From IMG/VR virus record IMGVR_UViG_3300031841_000418, positions 1-29,854 of that record: a stretch of 29,854 nucleotides of DNA; one strand, 5' to 3'. Source of the stretch: a virus. Position 1 is the stretch's first letter; every line of letters begins with the position of its first letter. Below are positions 16,416-24,231 of the stretch, one piece after another. The notes under the pieces were generated by a model. It ran no database searches. It was not told the DNA's origin and saw only the letters and a program-made list of their open reading frames with translations. Both the position numbers and the translations under genes were made by a program.

Positions 16416-17300
16416 ATGGCTACATATACAACTTACGACCAAGTCGGAAAGAAAGAGGATGTCTCTGACATCATCTCCGACATCACCCCAACCGATACCC
16501 CATTCTTCACCATGATCCGTTCCGAGAAAGTAAACGCTCGGACATTCTCATGGCTCGAAGATAGCTTGGCAGCTGCCGCCGCCAACGCGCAAGTCGAGGG
16601 CGCGGACGCAACAATGGCAACCCTCACGGATGCCACCGAGCGTACCAACAATACACAAATCTTGCACAAAGCCTTCCAGGTATCTGCAACTGCAGACGCT
16701 ATCGGTACATATGGCCGTGCCAAAGAGACCGCATACCAACTCGGTAAGGCTCTTAAAGAGATCAAACGTGACCTCGAGAATGCATATGTCGGCGTAGACA
16801 ATGCTAAAGTCACAGGCTCGTCTTCAGTAGCCCGTGAGATGGACTCAGCTACACAACAGATCTCAACATCTGTTGACGCTGGTGCAAACGCTACCGACGC
16901 TCTCACAGAAGCCAAGGTTCTAGAGCTCGGTGAAGATTGCTTCAACAATGGTAGCGATCCATCGGTTCTTATGATCAAGCCAGCCGATGCTCAGATCGTG
17001 AGCGGGTTCGCTGCAGCCTCGGGCCGTAATCGTGAGATTGCCCAGGGCCGCAACCTGGTGAACGTGATTGACCTCTATGTCTCTCCTTACGGTGAGTACA
17101 AGGTTGTCTTGAACCGTCACCAGCTCACCACACACGCATTCCTCATCGATCCTGCGATGTGGCGTTCATGTGTCCTACGTCCGTTCTCTCGCACGTTGCT
17201 TGCTTCAGCAGGTGACTCCGAGAAGCACTTCGTAGTCGGTGAATATAGCTTGAAGCACATGAACTACAGTGCTGACGGCATGATCACAGGTCTCTCCTAA
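16416..17300 (+). CDS. major capsid protein (SU10-type)
   Basis: A 294-residue protein following the scaffold, with AAGAAGGT upstream of its ATG. The opening MATYTTYDQVGKKEDVSDII, with T-P-T-D-T-P-F-F about 10 residues on, and the later R-T-N-N-T-Q-I and A-Y-Q-L-G-K-A-L-K-E-I-K-R-D-L segments match the HK97-fold capsid family of SU10 and many marine podoviruses (I recall it as DUF5309). It is shorter than T7 capsid protein and has no T7-like sequence. A strongly structured intergenic RNA follows its stop, which may set the amount of this transcript relative to downstream genes. Confidence 0.88.
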   Translation: MATYTTYDQVGKKEDVSDIISDITPTDTPFFTMIRSEKVNARTFSWLEDSLAAAAANAQVEGADATMATLTDATERTNNTQILHKAFQVSATADAIGTYGRAKETAYQLGKALKEIKRDLENAYVGVDNAKVTGSSSVAREMDSATQQISTSVDAGANATDALTEAKVLELGEDCFNNGSDPSVLMIKPADAQIVSGFAAASGRNREIAQGRNLVNVIDLYVSPYGEYKVVLNRHQLTTHAFLIDPAMWRSCVLRPFSRTLLASAGDSEKHFVVGEYSLKHMNYSADGMITGLS

Positions 17301-17321
17301 GACCTTTTAAAATCACCAGCC

Positions 17322-17337
17322 CCTAACTGGGGTTAGG
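17322..17337 (+). other. short hairpin after the capsid gene
   Basis: CCTAAC (322-327 of this kilobase block) pairs exactly with GTTAGG (332-337) around a TGGG loop. No T run follows, so it is more likely an mRNA 3'-end stabiliser or processing signal than a terminator. It sits 22 bases after the capsid stop and just before the larger structure. Confidence 0.5.
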
Positions 17338-17342
17338 TACAA

Positions 17343-17416
17343 GATGAGGGGTGTCCTCGTCGTCCAAAGGGTTTTCGCTCTCCTTGCCCTGGAAGACGAC
17401 TTGGATGCCCCTCTTC
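17343..17416 (+). other. long imperfect stem-loop RNA downstream of major capsid gene
   Basis: GAGGGGTGTCC (17346-17356) pairs with GGATGCCCCTC (17403-17413), with two wobble pairs. After a 2x2 internal loop, GTCGTC (17359-17364) pairs with GACGAC (17395-17400). AGGG (17368-17371) can pair with CCCT (17387-17390) around a 15-base loop. The stem spans nearly the whole capsid/next-gene gap. There is no terminal T tract, so it is not a plain terminator; an RNase III-type processing site or a stability element is plausible. The next start codon is at 17435. Confidence 0.65.
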
Positions 17417-17434
17417 CGTTTCAAGGGGATCTAA

Positions 17435-17752
17435 ATGTCTAAAGACACGAAAGTACCTGGTATTAATTTATTGAACGTACACACGGAGTTTCTCCAAGAA
17501 GGTACTGACCTGGTACGCAAGCACACCCAAAACATATCCCAGGCATTCCTGGATGATCTAAAAGACAGTCGCAACGCATCGAAAGAGCATCTCGAAGGTG
17601 AATTCATGCGTGTCGCTTCGATACCTACAGCGGTAATCGAGCAATGGATGCGCGAAGGTTTCAACATCTATGAGGTAACAGGTGCTGAGATCGTAAAGCG
17701 TCTCAAAGAGCAGAACCTGGATGCATTTTTAGCCACTGACAAAAGGATCTAA
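17435..17752 (+). CDS. conserved head-region protein of unknown function
   Basis: A 105-residue, largely helical protein. The C-terminal half carries R-V-A-S-I-P-T-A-V-I-E-Q-W-M-R-E-G-F-N-I followed by E-I-V-K-R-L-K-E-Q-N-L-D-A-F, which I recognise as a conserved pattern in small proteins encoded just after the capsid gene of marine podoviruses. Its role is not known to me; a minor capsid or assembly role is suggested only by position. A purine-rich AAGGGGAT precedes the ATG. It is followed by the next gene after 2 bases. Confidence 0.7.
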   Translation: MSKDTKVPGINLLNVHTEFLQEGTDLVRKHTQNISQAFLDDLKDSRNASKEHLEGEFMRVASIPTAVIEQWMREGFNIYEVTGAEIVKRLKEQNLDAFLATDKRI

Positions 17753-17754
17753 CT

Positions 17755-18009
17755 ATGGCTACACCAGCTAAGGGTAAGGCCCGTGTAAAAGTCACTAAGT
17801 CTGGGCGCCGGGTTTCTTATGGTCAGGCTGGTAAAGCTAAAGACGGTGGTCCTCGTGTTCGACCTGGTACCTCTAAGGGTGACGCATACTGTGCTCGATC
17901 TGCTGCTCAGAAGCGCAAGTTTCCTAAAGCTGCAAAAGATCCAAACAGCCCTCTCAACCTCTCACGTAAACGCTGGAAATGCTCTGGCACTAAATCAAAA
18001 AGGAAATGA
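17755..18009 (+). CDS. small basic protein, unknown function
   Basis: An 84-residue, very basic protein (Lys/Arg throughout). The centre is G-G-P-R-V-R-P-G-T-S-K-G-D-A-Y-C-A-R-S, then F-P-K-A-A-K-D-P-N-S-P and S-R-K-R-W-K-C, so it has two cysteines in conserved-looking settings. I recall similar small proteins in marine phage genomes annotated as hypothetical. The charge suggests nucleic-acid contact, perhaps DNA inside the head, but this is inference. AAGGA lies just before ATG 17755. Confidence 0.65.
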   Translation: MATPAKGKARVKVTKSGRRVSYGQAGKAKDGGPRVRPGTSKGDAYCARSAAQKRKFPKAAKDPNSPLNLSRKRWKCSGTKSKRK

Positions 18010-18012
18010 TCG

Positions 18013-18117
18013 ATGGACGGTTATAGCGACAAAGGCGTCTTTAAACCCTGCAAGGATTGTAAGACCCCGGTCACATGCAAACTGATGGGTGAGTGCAAGA
18101 AGGGCGCTAACAAGTGA
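18013..18117 (+). CDS. 34-residue cysteine-rich peptide
   Basis: A short gene with AAGGAA about 8 bases before ATG 18013, starting 3 bases after the previous stop and overlapping the next start (GTGA at 18114). The product has four cysteines in a C-x2-C-x5-C-x5-C pattern (residues 13, 16, 22, 28) among Lys residues, suggesting a minimal zinc-binding or disulfide knot. No family recognised. The tight packing, ribosome site and overlap support it being translated. Confidence 0.6.
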   Translation: MDGYSDKGVFKPCKDCKTPVTCKLMGECKKGANK

Positions 18118-18290
18118 GCTTGTATGCCAACATTCGTAAAAAAGCAGACCGTATAGAACGCGGATCTGGTGAGAAGATGCGGAAGAAGGGGGACAAGGGT
18201 GCTCCTACCGACGCTGCGTTTCGCGCTGCTGCAAAAACAGCAAAGAAGCCTCCCAAGCCGAATACAAAGCGGAAGACAAAGAAGGCCTAA
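18114..18290 (+). CDS. 58-residue basic phage protein (MSLYANI family)
   Basis: Starts at GTG overlapping the previous TGA by 4 bases. The product begins M-S-L-Y-A-N-I and contains R-I-x-x-G-S-G-E-K-M-R-K-K-G-D-K-G-A-P-T, then a Lys-rich tail. This opening is a familiar hallmark of a small hypothetical protein found in very many tailed phages near head or terminase genes. Its function is unknown to me. No separate ribosome site is visible, so translation is probably coupled to the upstream peptide. The next gene follows 3 bases after the stop. Confidence 0.75.
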   Translation: MSLYANIRKKADRIERGSGEKMRKKGDKGAPTDAAFRAAAKTAKKPPKPNTKRKTKKA

Positions 18291-18293
18291 GAT

Positions 18294-18902
18294 ATGAATA
18301 AAGGTGAACTCCGAACACACTTCAAGGAACTACTGAACCGCAGTGATTGCTCAGATGCGTTGGCCGACACCTTTATTGACCAGAGTATCACCAGGATCGA
18401 GCGTAACCTGCGAATACCTCCGATGGAGAAATCCTACTCTTACACGATCTCGCTCACCACAAGTGAGGTTTTTATACCGTCTGACTTCCTCGAAGCAATC
18501 AACATGTACTACGCGAACACCAGTGTGAACCGTGTGTCTATGAATAGGTTCCTCGATGTTAGCGTGGGTAACGAGACTGGTACTCCACTCTATTTCACCA
18601 GGCAGGGGACAAACTTCAAGATCTATCCATCGCCTACCTCAGGAAGCTTAGTACTTAACTACTATGCGTCATTCCCTGTGATGACATCAGATACTGATGA
18701 AAACGATCTGGCCCTCATTGCTTCAGACCTAATCACCTACGGCGCACTCTCGTTCGCTGCTGACTACTTCCTCGATGAGAGAGGTCAGCTCTTCGAAAGT
18801 CGTTTCACCCAGCTTGCTAATGAGCTCCAGGGTCAAGCCGATGATGCTGAGTCCTCAGGTACCGTTCAGGTGATCCAGGCCTCTGCACAATACCTAGATT
18901 AG
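18294..18902 (+). CDS. head-tail adaptor protein
   Basis: A 202-residue protein. The N-terminal helix-loop-helix (ELRTHFKELLNR, then D-T-F-I-D-Q-S-I-T-R-I-E-R-N-L-R-I-P-P-M-E), the central I-P-S-D-F-L-E and the I-Y-P-S-P segment are typical of the SU10/P22-gp4-like adaptor family that binds under the portal and joins head to tail. The final ~60 residues include a Y-G-A-L-S-F-A-A-D-Y-F stretch and a helical tail, also seen in this family. It lies after the capsid genes and before the fibre cluster, where a connector gene is expected. Confidence 0.75.
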   Translation: MNKGELRTHFKELLNRSDCSDALADTFIDQSITRIERNLRIPPMEKSYSYTISLTTSEVFIPSDFLEAINMYYANTSVNRVSMNRFLDVSVGNETGTPLYFTRQGTNFKIYPSPTSGSLVLNYYASFPVMTSDTDENDLALIASDLITYGALSFAADYFLDERGQLFESRFTQLANELQGQADDAESSGTVQVIQASAQYLD

Positions 18903-18914
18903 AGAGGTAAAACG

Positions 18915-19883
18915 ATGAGTTCTTCTTTCTATTCTGGTACTGGCCAGTCACCCCAGGACGTAGCAGACATCGAGAGCTTAAAGCAGGAAGCTCAAACAGC
19001 TGCCGACGAGGCTTCCGCTAGTGCAACATCTGCCGAACAGTCATCTACCAGTGCCGCCTCGAGTGCAGCATCAGCATCGTCCACTTACAATGATTTCAGA
19101 GGTATATACCTTGGGTCATTATCTAGTGACCCATCGGTGGACGCGAACGGGGACTCCGTTAATGCTGGTGACCTCTACCATAATAATACTACGGGAAATC
19201 TAAAGTACTACACTGGATCTGCATGGACAGAGGTCCAAGAGGTTGGCCCGACGGGCCCACAGGGGCCCCAAGGTGTACAGGGAAATACAGGCCCGACAGG
19301 TGCTACTGGCGCGACAGGAGCCACAGGAGCCACAGGTGCTACGGGTGCGACTGGCGATGGTTTCACTGGTGGTAGCTACAATTCATCTACTGGTATCGTC
19401 ACGTTCACATCTGACGATGGACTAGGGTTCTCTACGAGTGACCTGCGTGGTGCTACAGGTGCTACTGGTGCCACAGGTACAGCTGCAACTATATCTGTAG
19501 GAACGGTTTCAACAGGCTCTGAGGGGTCCTCTGCTACTGTATCAAATAGTGGTACATCCAGTGCAGCAGTATTCGACTTCAGCATTCCTGTGGGCGCCAC
19601 GGGGGCTACAGGTGCTACTGGTGCCACAGGTAGTGCTGGATCAAATGGAACCGGGTTCACTGGTGGTAGTTATAACGCTTCGACTGGTGTCGTTACTTTT
19701 ACTTCGAACGACGGATTAGGTTTCTCGACAGGTGATCTTCGAGGAGCTGATGGTGTCGATGCCTCCGGTGACCTGGTGTCCACCAATAACCTTTCAGATT
19801 TAGCAAACGTAGCAACAGCTCGAACTAATCTTGATGTTGACCAAGCTGGAACAGCGGTGGCTCTCGCCATTGCGTTAGGGTGA
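18915..19883 (+). CDS. collagen-like tail fibre protein
   Basis: A 322-residue fibre. Residues about 15-55 are an Ala/Ser-rich helical stalk. Residues about 60-107 include the G-D-L-Y-H-N-x-T-T-G-N-L-K-Y-Y-x-G-S-A-W module of phage fibres. Gly-X-Y collagen repeats follow (about 110-147), including six consecutive G-A-T triplets, with shorter blocks near 180-190 and 229-240. Two copies of a ~32-residue module (residues 148-179 and 246-277, G-F-T-G-G-S-Y-N-x-S-T-G-x-V-T-F) alternate with collagen blocks. This implies a trimeric extended fibre. GAGAGGT precedes the ATG. It opens the second fibre cluster. Confidence 0.85.
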   Translation: MSSSFYSGTGQSPQDVADIESLKQEAQTAADEASASATSAEQSSTSAASSAASASSTYNDFRGIYLGSLSSDPSVDANGDSVNAGDLYHNNTTGNLKYYTGSAWTEVQEVGPTGPQGPQGVQGNTGPTGATGATGATGATGATGATGDGFTGGSYNSSTGIVTFTSDDGLGFSTSDLRGATGATGATGTAATISVGTVSTGSEGSSATVSNSGTSSAAVFDFSIPVGATGATGATGATGSAGSNGTGFTGGSYNASTGVVTFTSNDGLGFSTGDLRGADGVDASGDLVSTNNLSDLANVATARTNLDVDQAGTAVALAIALG

Positions 19884-19891
19884 TATAGACC

Positions 19892-20224
19892 ATGGCAAAC
19901 ACATTTAAACGAAAGCTATCAAGAGGTATCGGTACATCCGCCACCGCCGTTGGTTCATACACGGTAGCGTCATCAACCCAGGTAACTGTGATTGGCCTAG
20001 CAGTAGCTAACACAAGTGCGTCTCAGGTCCTGGTGGATGCAACAGTGAACGATGGAACCAACGACACCTACCTGATTAAGCAGGCTCCAGTCCCATCTGG
20101 AGGTTCCCTGGTGGTAGTCGGCGGAGACCAAAAGGTCGTTCTCGAGACCAACGATAGTATCAAAGTCACATCAGATACAGCTGGTTCTGTAGATGTCGTT
20201 ATGTCTATCCTGGAGATCACCTGA
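19892..20224 (+). CDS. small beta-rich fibre-cluster protein
   Basis: A 110-residue, beta-strand-rich protein with G-L-A-V-A-N-T-S, Y-L-I-K-Q-A-P-V-P-S-G-G-S-L-V-V-V-G-G-D-Q and K-V-V-L-E-T-N-D-S-I-K-V. I recognise this as a conserved small structural protein found in fibre clusters of marine phages, possibly a fibre connector or decoration; the exact role is unknown. AGGGTGA lies upstream of ATG 19892. Its stop overlaps the next start by one base (TGATG). Confidence 0.7.
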   Translation: MANTFKRKLSRGIGTSATAVGSYTVASSTQVTVIGLAVANTSASQVLVDATVNDGTNDTYLIKQAPVPSGGSLVVVGGDQKVVLETNDSIKVTSDTAGSVDVVMSILEIT

Positions 20225-21570
20225 TGCCTTACTTAGGTAATGTTCCAGCAGAAGCATATTCTCAGGTTAGCTACCAAGATCTAACTGGAGGATCAGGCAC
20301 AAGCTTTACGCTCGACTATCCAGTAGGTAGCGCAGGTGAGATCGAAGTCTTTGTCAACAACGTACGACAAGAGCCAACTGTAGCCTATACGGTCAACGGT
20401 ACAGCACTGACCATGACTGGCTCAGTTGCAGCCACCGACGACTTCTATGTTGTCTTTCAGGGTAAAGCAGAGAAGTCAGGCACGATACCTGAGAAGCAAA
20501 CCGACGGTACTTATGTGTTTCCCGACGATGTGACTGTAAATGGTAACATAACCGTAGATACCAACACGCTCCATGTCGATAGCGCTAACAATCGGGTTGG
20601 AATTGGTACTGCGACGCCTGCTGCTGCTAGTTTACAAATAAAAAAAGACACTGCTTCAACTACTAACGAACTATTACGATTATCTAATAGCGCAGGTAGT
20701 ACGACGGATGGCGTAAAGCTGGTAATGGAAGTTGCTAATACTTCAGGCAATGGTGGCGAGATTGGTACTGTTAGGGACGGCGGATCATTTAATCCATATA
20801 TGTATTTCTCAACGTCTGCGGGTGTTGGTTCTAGCCCAGTAGAACGCCTTCGTATAACAAGCGATGGCAGCGTAGGTATCGGAACAGATACACCTACAGG
20901 CAGCGGTCAAATTTTACATATAAATAGTTCGACTACTGTATCCGATTTGCATATGACTAACTCAACCAGTGGTTCAACATCTACTGATGGTTTTATTCTT
21001 AGATACAGTGGACTGAACGCGGAGTTTTTAAACAGAGAAGCTGGAAGCAATATCTTTTACACCTCTGGCGTTGAGCGTATGCGTTTGGAAGGCGACGCGC
21101 TTACTTTAACAAACACAAAAACAGGCGTTACTAGCAGTGCAATGGTCTTTTCCAATGCTCAGTCAAGTGGTGCTTACAGAATAAGGTTTGACGCTAACTC
21201 TGCTACTCGTGGTGACATTAGAGTTACTACAAGTTCAGTGGCTTACAATACTACATCAGATGCTCGTCTTAAAGAAAACGTGGTTGATCTTACTGGTGCA
21301 ATAGATCGCGTTAATCAAATACCTGTCCGTCGATTTAACTTTATAGCTGACCCCGATACTACAGTCGATGGTTTTTTAGCTCACGAAGTTCAAACAGTCG
21401 TACCAGAAGCAATCACAGGCACACAGGATGAAGTCGATGAAAACGGTAATCCGGTTTATCAAGGCATAGATCAATCCAAACTCGTGCCTCTGCTCACCGC
21501 TGCACTACAAGAAGCTCTAACAGAAATAGCTGACCTTAAAACCCGAGTCGCCGCACTGGAGACCCCGTAA
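20224..21570 (+). CDS. tail fibre with C-terminal S74 self-cleaving chaperone domain (first)
   Basis: A 448-residue fibre. It begins MPYLGNVPAE with an N-terminal module also present in the next gene. The centre contains V-D-S-A-N-N-R-V-G-I-G-T and R-L-R-I-T-S-D-G-S-V-G-I-G-T, common in phage fibres. The C-terminal ~105 residues are a peptidase S74 intramolecular chaperone: S345-D-A-R-L-K350 matches the Ser/Lys dyad (S-D-x3-K), followed by G-F-L-A-H-E-V-Q and a coiled-coil end. This domain trimerises the fibre and then cuts itself off. It starts on the last base of the previous stop. Codons in the central part are visibly more A/T-rich than at the ends. Confidence 0.88.
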   Translation: MPYLGNVPAEAYSQVSYQDLTGGSGTSFTLDYPVGSAGEIEVFVNNVRQEPTVAYTVNGTALTMTGSVAATDDFYVVFQGKAEKSGTIPEKQTDGTYVFPDDVTVNGNITVDTNTLHVDSANNRVGIGTATPAAASLQIKKDTASTTNELLRLSNSAGSTTDGVKLVMEVANTSGNGGEIGTVRDGGSFNPYMYFSTSAGVGSSPVERLRITSDGSVGIGTDTPTGSGQILHINSSTTVSDLHMTNSTSGSTSTDGFILRYSGLNAEFLNREAGSNIFYTSGVERMRLEGDALTLTNTKTGVTSSAMVFSNAQSSGAYRIRFDANSATRGDIRVTTSSVAYNTTSDARLKENVVDLTGAIDRVNQIPVRRFNFIADPDTTVDGFLAHEVQTVVPEAITGTQDEVDENGNPVYQGIDQSKLVPLLTAALQEALTEIADLKTRVAALETP

Positions 21571-21572
21571 TG
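21552..21572 (+). repeat. 21-bp direct repeat, copy 1
   Basis: The last bases of the first S74 fibre, including its stop and the next ATG, are identical over 21 bases to 23294-23314, the end of the second S74 fibre. The shared DNA encodes the A-L-E-T-P tail. Recombination between copies could delete or swap the intervening fibre gene. Confidence 0.7.
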
Positions 21573-23312
21573 CCCTACATAGGTAACTCACCAGCCAACA
21601 ACGTCAGAGGTAGGTTTTACTACACAGCAACCGCAGCCCAGACTGTGTTCAGTGGGGCAGACAGCAACGGTAAGACCTTAGCGTACCAAGACGGTGGCTA
21701 CGTTGACGTGTACCTTAACGGCGTACTGTTGCAGGATACCACCGACTACACTGCTACCACTAAGACCTCTGTGACACTTACCTCTGGTGCAACGGCTGGT
21801 GACTTGGTTGAGATCATCGCGTACGGTATTTTCTCAGTAGGGGATACAGTATCGGCTGCAAACGGTGGTACATTTAAGGGCAACATCAACGTAGTAGGCA
21901 CAGTGACCAGCGATGGGCTAACGGTTGACGGTAATTCAAGTATCACTGGCGACTTAACCGTAGACACCGATACGCTCTACGTTGATTCCACGAACAACCG
22001 GGTTGGCATTGGGACGAGTTCGCCAACATCTAAACTTCAAATCCGCCAAGGAAACAATTCAAATACCGCTGGAATTAGGGTTGATGAAAACACTGCTGGA
22101 AATGTATATGGTGCGCTTTCCGCATCAGGAACAAATACAATATCCTTAACCGCTGGTTCAGCTTCTTCAGATAGTACCACTTTGCGGTTTTTGACGGCTT
22201 CCTCTGGGACAGAAGCGGAAGCCATGCGTATCGACAGCAGCGGTAATGTTGGCATTGGATCGGTTCCCGAGGCTTGGCACTCGGCTTTCAATGGGGTTCT
22301 GCAAGTTGGCACATACGGAGTTATGGCTGGCACAGCGGGAAGCGCACAGTTTGGTTCCAACTTTTATTATGATGGTGCTTACAAGCGTATTAACAACAAT
22401 TACGCATCAAGAACATATCAAGAAAATGGCAACCATGTTTTCGAGACTGCCGCAACAGGTGCAGCGGATAGTGCAATATCCTTTAGCGAAACCATGCGAA
22501 TCGACAGCAGTGGTAACTTGCTGGTGCATAAAACAAGCCCAGATCAAGCTGTTGAAGGTATGGAGTTTGCGTCTGGTAATTATCTTCTTTGTACTAAAAG
22601 TGGTGGCACGACAGCGTATTTTAATCGCACGTCTTCAGACGGCTCGATTGCCGAGTTCCGCAAAGACGGCACCACTGTAGGAAGTCTTGGAACGCAAGGT
22701 ACTTATCTTCACATTGAAGGTTCAACATCCGGAGCTTATGGATTAAAGTTTGTCGGTTCTAGTTATATCCGTCCAAGTAAAAACAACGGACTAACATCAG
22801 ATAATGAATTAGACTTGGGTACACCTACAGCTCGCTTCGACGACATCTATGCAACCAATGGTACAATTCAAACATCTGACCGCAACGAAAAACAACAGAT
22901 TGCATCCCTTACAGACGCTGAAATAACCGCAGCAAAAGCCATTAGCAAGCTATTCAAAACGTTCAAATGGAATGACAAAGTAGCTGAAAAAGGCGATGCA
23001 GCTAGAACTCATGCTGGTGTAATTGCTCAAGACGTACAGCAAGCTATGATCGACGCTGGCTTAGATGCTGGTAATTATGCGTTCTTTATTAGCTCTACTT
23101 GGTGGGAAGCTGACGAGACATATACTGACGACGACGGTGTAGAGCAAACCAGAACCAATAGCTATGCCACTGCTGAAGAAGCTCCAGATAATGCCGTAGA
23201 ACGCACTCGCTTAGGCATTAGATACCCAGAGCTACTAGCTTTTATAGGCGCTGCAACCGAACAACGATTAACTTCCATCGAAGCCAGACTTGACGCACTG
23301 GAGACCCCGTAA
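21570..23312 (+). CDS. tail fibre with C-terminal S74 self-cleaving chaperone domain (second)
   Basis: A 580-residue paralogue of the preceding fibre. It starts MPYIGNSPAN on the last base of the previous stop (TAATG). The N-terminal module includes V-D-V-Y-L-N-G-V-L-L, then V-D-S-T-N-N-R-V-G-I-G-T and two M-R-I-D-S-S-G-N repeats. The C-terminal domain has S436-D-R-N-E-K441, matching the S74 catalytic dyad, then A-G-V-I-A-Q-D-V-Q and an insertion rich in Asp/Thr/Glu before the coiled coil and the same A-L-E-T-P end as the first fibre. It could be a second receptor-binding fibre, a fibre branch or an alternative specificity. Its stop overlaps the next start by one base. Confidence 0.88.
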   Translation: MPYIGNSPANNVRGRFYYTATAAQTVFSGADSNGKTLAYQDGGYVDVYLNGVLLQDTTDYTATTKTSVTLTSGATAGDLVEIIAYGIFSVGDTVSAANGGTFKGNINVVGTVTSDGLTVDGNSSITGDLTVDTDTLYVDSTNNRVGIGTSSPTSKLQIRQGNNSNTAGIRVDENTAGNVYGALSASGTNTISLTAGSASSDSTTLRFLTASSGTEAEAMRIDSSGNVGIGSVPEAWHSAFNGVLQVGTYGVMAGTAGSAQFGSNFYYDGAYKRINNNYASRTYQENGNHVFETAATGAADSAISFSETMRIDSSGNLLVHKTSPDQAVEGMEFASGNYLLCTKSGGTTAYFNRTSSDGSIAEFRKDGTTVGSLGTQGTYLHIEGSTSGAYGLKFVGSSYIRPSKNNGLTSDNELDLGTPTARFDDIYATNGTIQTSDRNEKQQIASLTDAEITAAKAISKLFKTFKWNDKVAEKGDAARTHAGVIAQDVQQAMIDAGLDAGNYAFFISSTWWEADETYTDDDGVEQTRTNSYATAEEAPDNAVERTRLGIRYPELLAFIGAATEQRLTSIEARLDALETP

Positions 23313-23314
23313 TG
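23294..23314 (+). repeat. 21-bp direct repeat, copy 2
   Basis: Identical to 21552-21572 and placed the same way, across the stop/start junction between fibre genes. It covers the end of the second S74 fibre and the ATG of the following fibre. Confidence 0.7.
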
Positions 23315-24229
23315 GCACTCAGTACAATCCAGAACAACAGCTTTGCAGACACAGCGGTACACGGTTTTCGGAACCTTGTGATCAATGGTGCTATGCAGGT
23401 GTGGCAACGTGGGACGAGCTTTAGTGGTGGGTCTACTTACGGTTATGGCGTTGACAGATTTATGTGGGCGCAGGCTACTACTAACAGTAGAAGTACTGAT
23501 GTTCCTGCAAACGAAGGTTTTACTTACTCTACTGCACAACAAGCATCCTCAGGTAATAATATTCTTCGTCACGTTATTGAGGATTCGCAAAGACTACTTG
23601 GTAATAACACATTTACATTAAGTTTCTGGGTTAAAGGGTCAACATCTGGAACAGGATACGTGGATGTCAACGACACTCAAGAACAGTCATATTCCATTAC
23701 TACCTCATGGCAACGAATAACTAAGACATTCACAGCAGTTACTGGTAATGCGAACTATGGTTCGGATAATGACTACATTGATTGGAAGACAGGTGTAACT
23801 GCAACAATCTACATCACAGGCGTCCAGCTTGAAGTCGGCGACGTAGCAACCCCGTTCGAGCACCGCTCATATGGTGAAGAATATCTTGATTGCTTGCGCT
23901 ACTATTGGCAAGTCACTAAATCAGTAGCTTTTGAAAACGTAGCTAATGTAGCAGCGTACAGCACAACCGCTGCATATGGCACATTGTATTATCCGATCCC
24001 TATGAGGGCTTCACCTTCTTTTGTAAAATCAACTAATAGTGATTTTGTTGCTACGGGTTATGCAGCTAATAATACATTAGATGGTTTTAGCGGTTCTGAA
24101 AGAAGCCGATACAGCGCACAAATATATGGATCAGGAACTTCTAATTTTACGCAGGGTAGTGCTTACTGGATAAGATTTAATGGTGACACACCCGCTAGTC
24201 AGTACTTTGCTTTTGATGCGGAGTTATAA
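23312..24229 (+). CDS. tail fibre / receptor-binding protein
   Basis: A 305-residue protein. The N-terminal ~40 residues contain F-R-N-L-V-I-N-G-A-M-Q-V-W-Q-R-G, a strong hallmark of a common phage fibre family. A beta-sandwich-like centre follows, with F-T-L-S-F-W-V-K-G and the I-T-G-V-Q-L-E-V-G-D-V-A-T-P-F-E-H-R-S segment typical of carbohydrate-binding fibre domains. The C-terminal ~100 residues (after C-L-R-Y-Y-W) are a variable Gly/Ser/Asn/Tyr-rich tip, probably the host-contact region. It lacks an S74 domain. It starts on the last base of the previous gene's stop. Confidence 0.82.
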   Translation: MALSTIQNNSFADTAVHGFRNLVINGAMQVWQRGTSFSGGSTYGYGVDRFMWAQATTNSRSTDVPANEGFTYSTAQQASSGNNILRHVIEDSQRLLGNNTFTLSFWVKGSTSGTGYVDVNDTQEQSYSITTSWQRITKTFTAVTGNANYGSDNDYIDWKTGVTATIYITGVQLEVGDVATPFEHRSYGEEYLDCLRYYWQVTKSVAFENVANVAAYSTTAAYGTLYYPIPMRASPSFVKSTNSDFVATGYAANNTLDGFSGSERSRYSAQIYGSGTSNFTQGSAYWIRFNGDTPASQYFAFDAEL

Positions 24230-24231
24230 TT

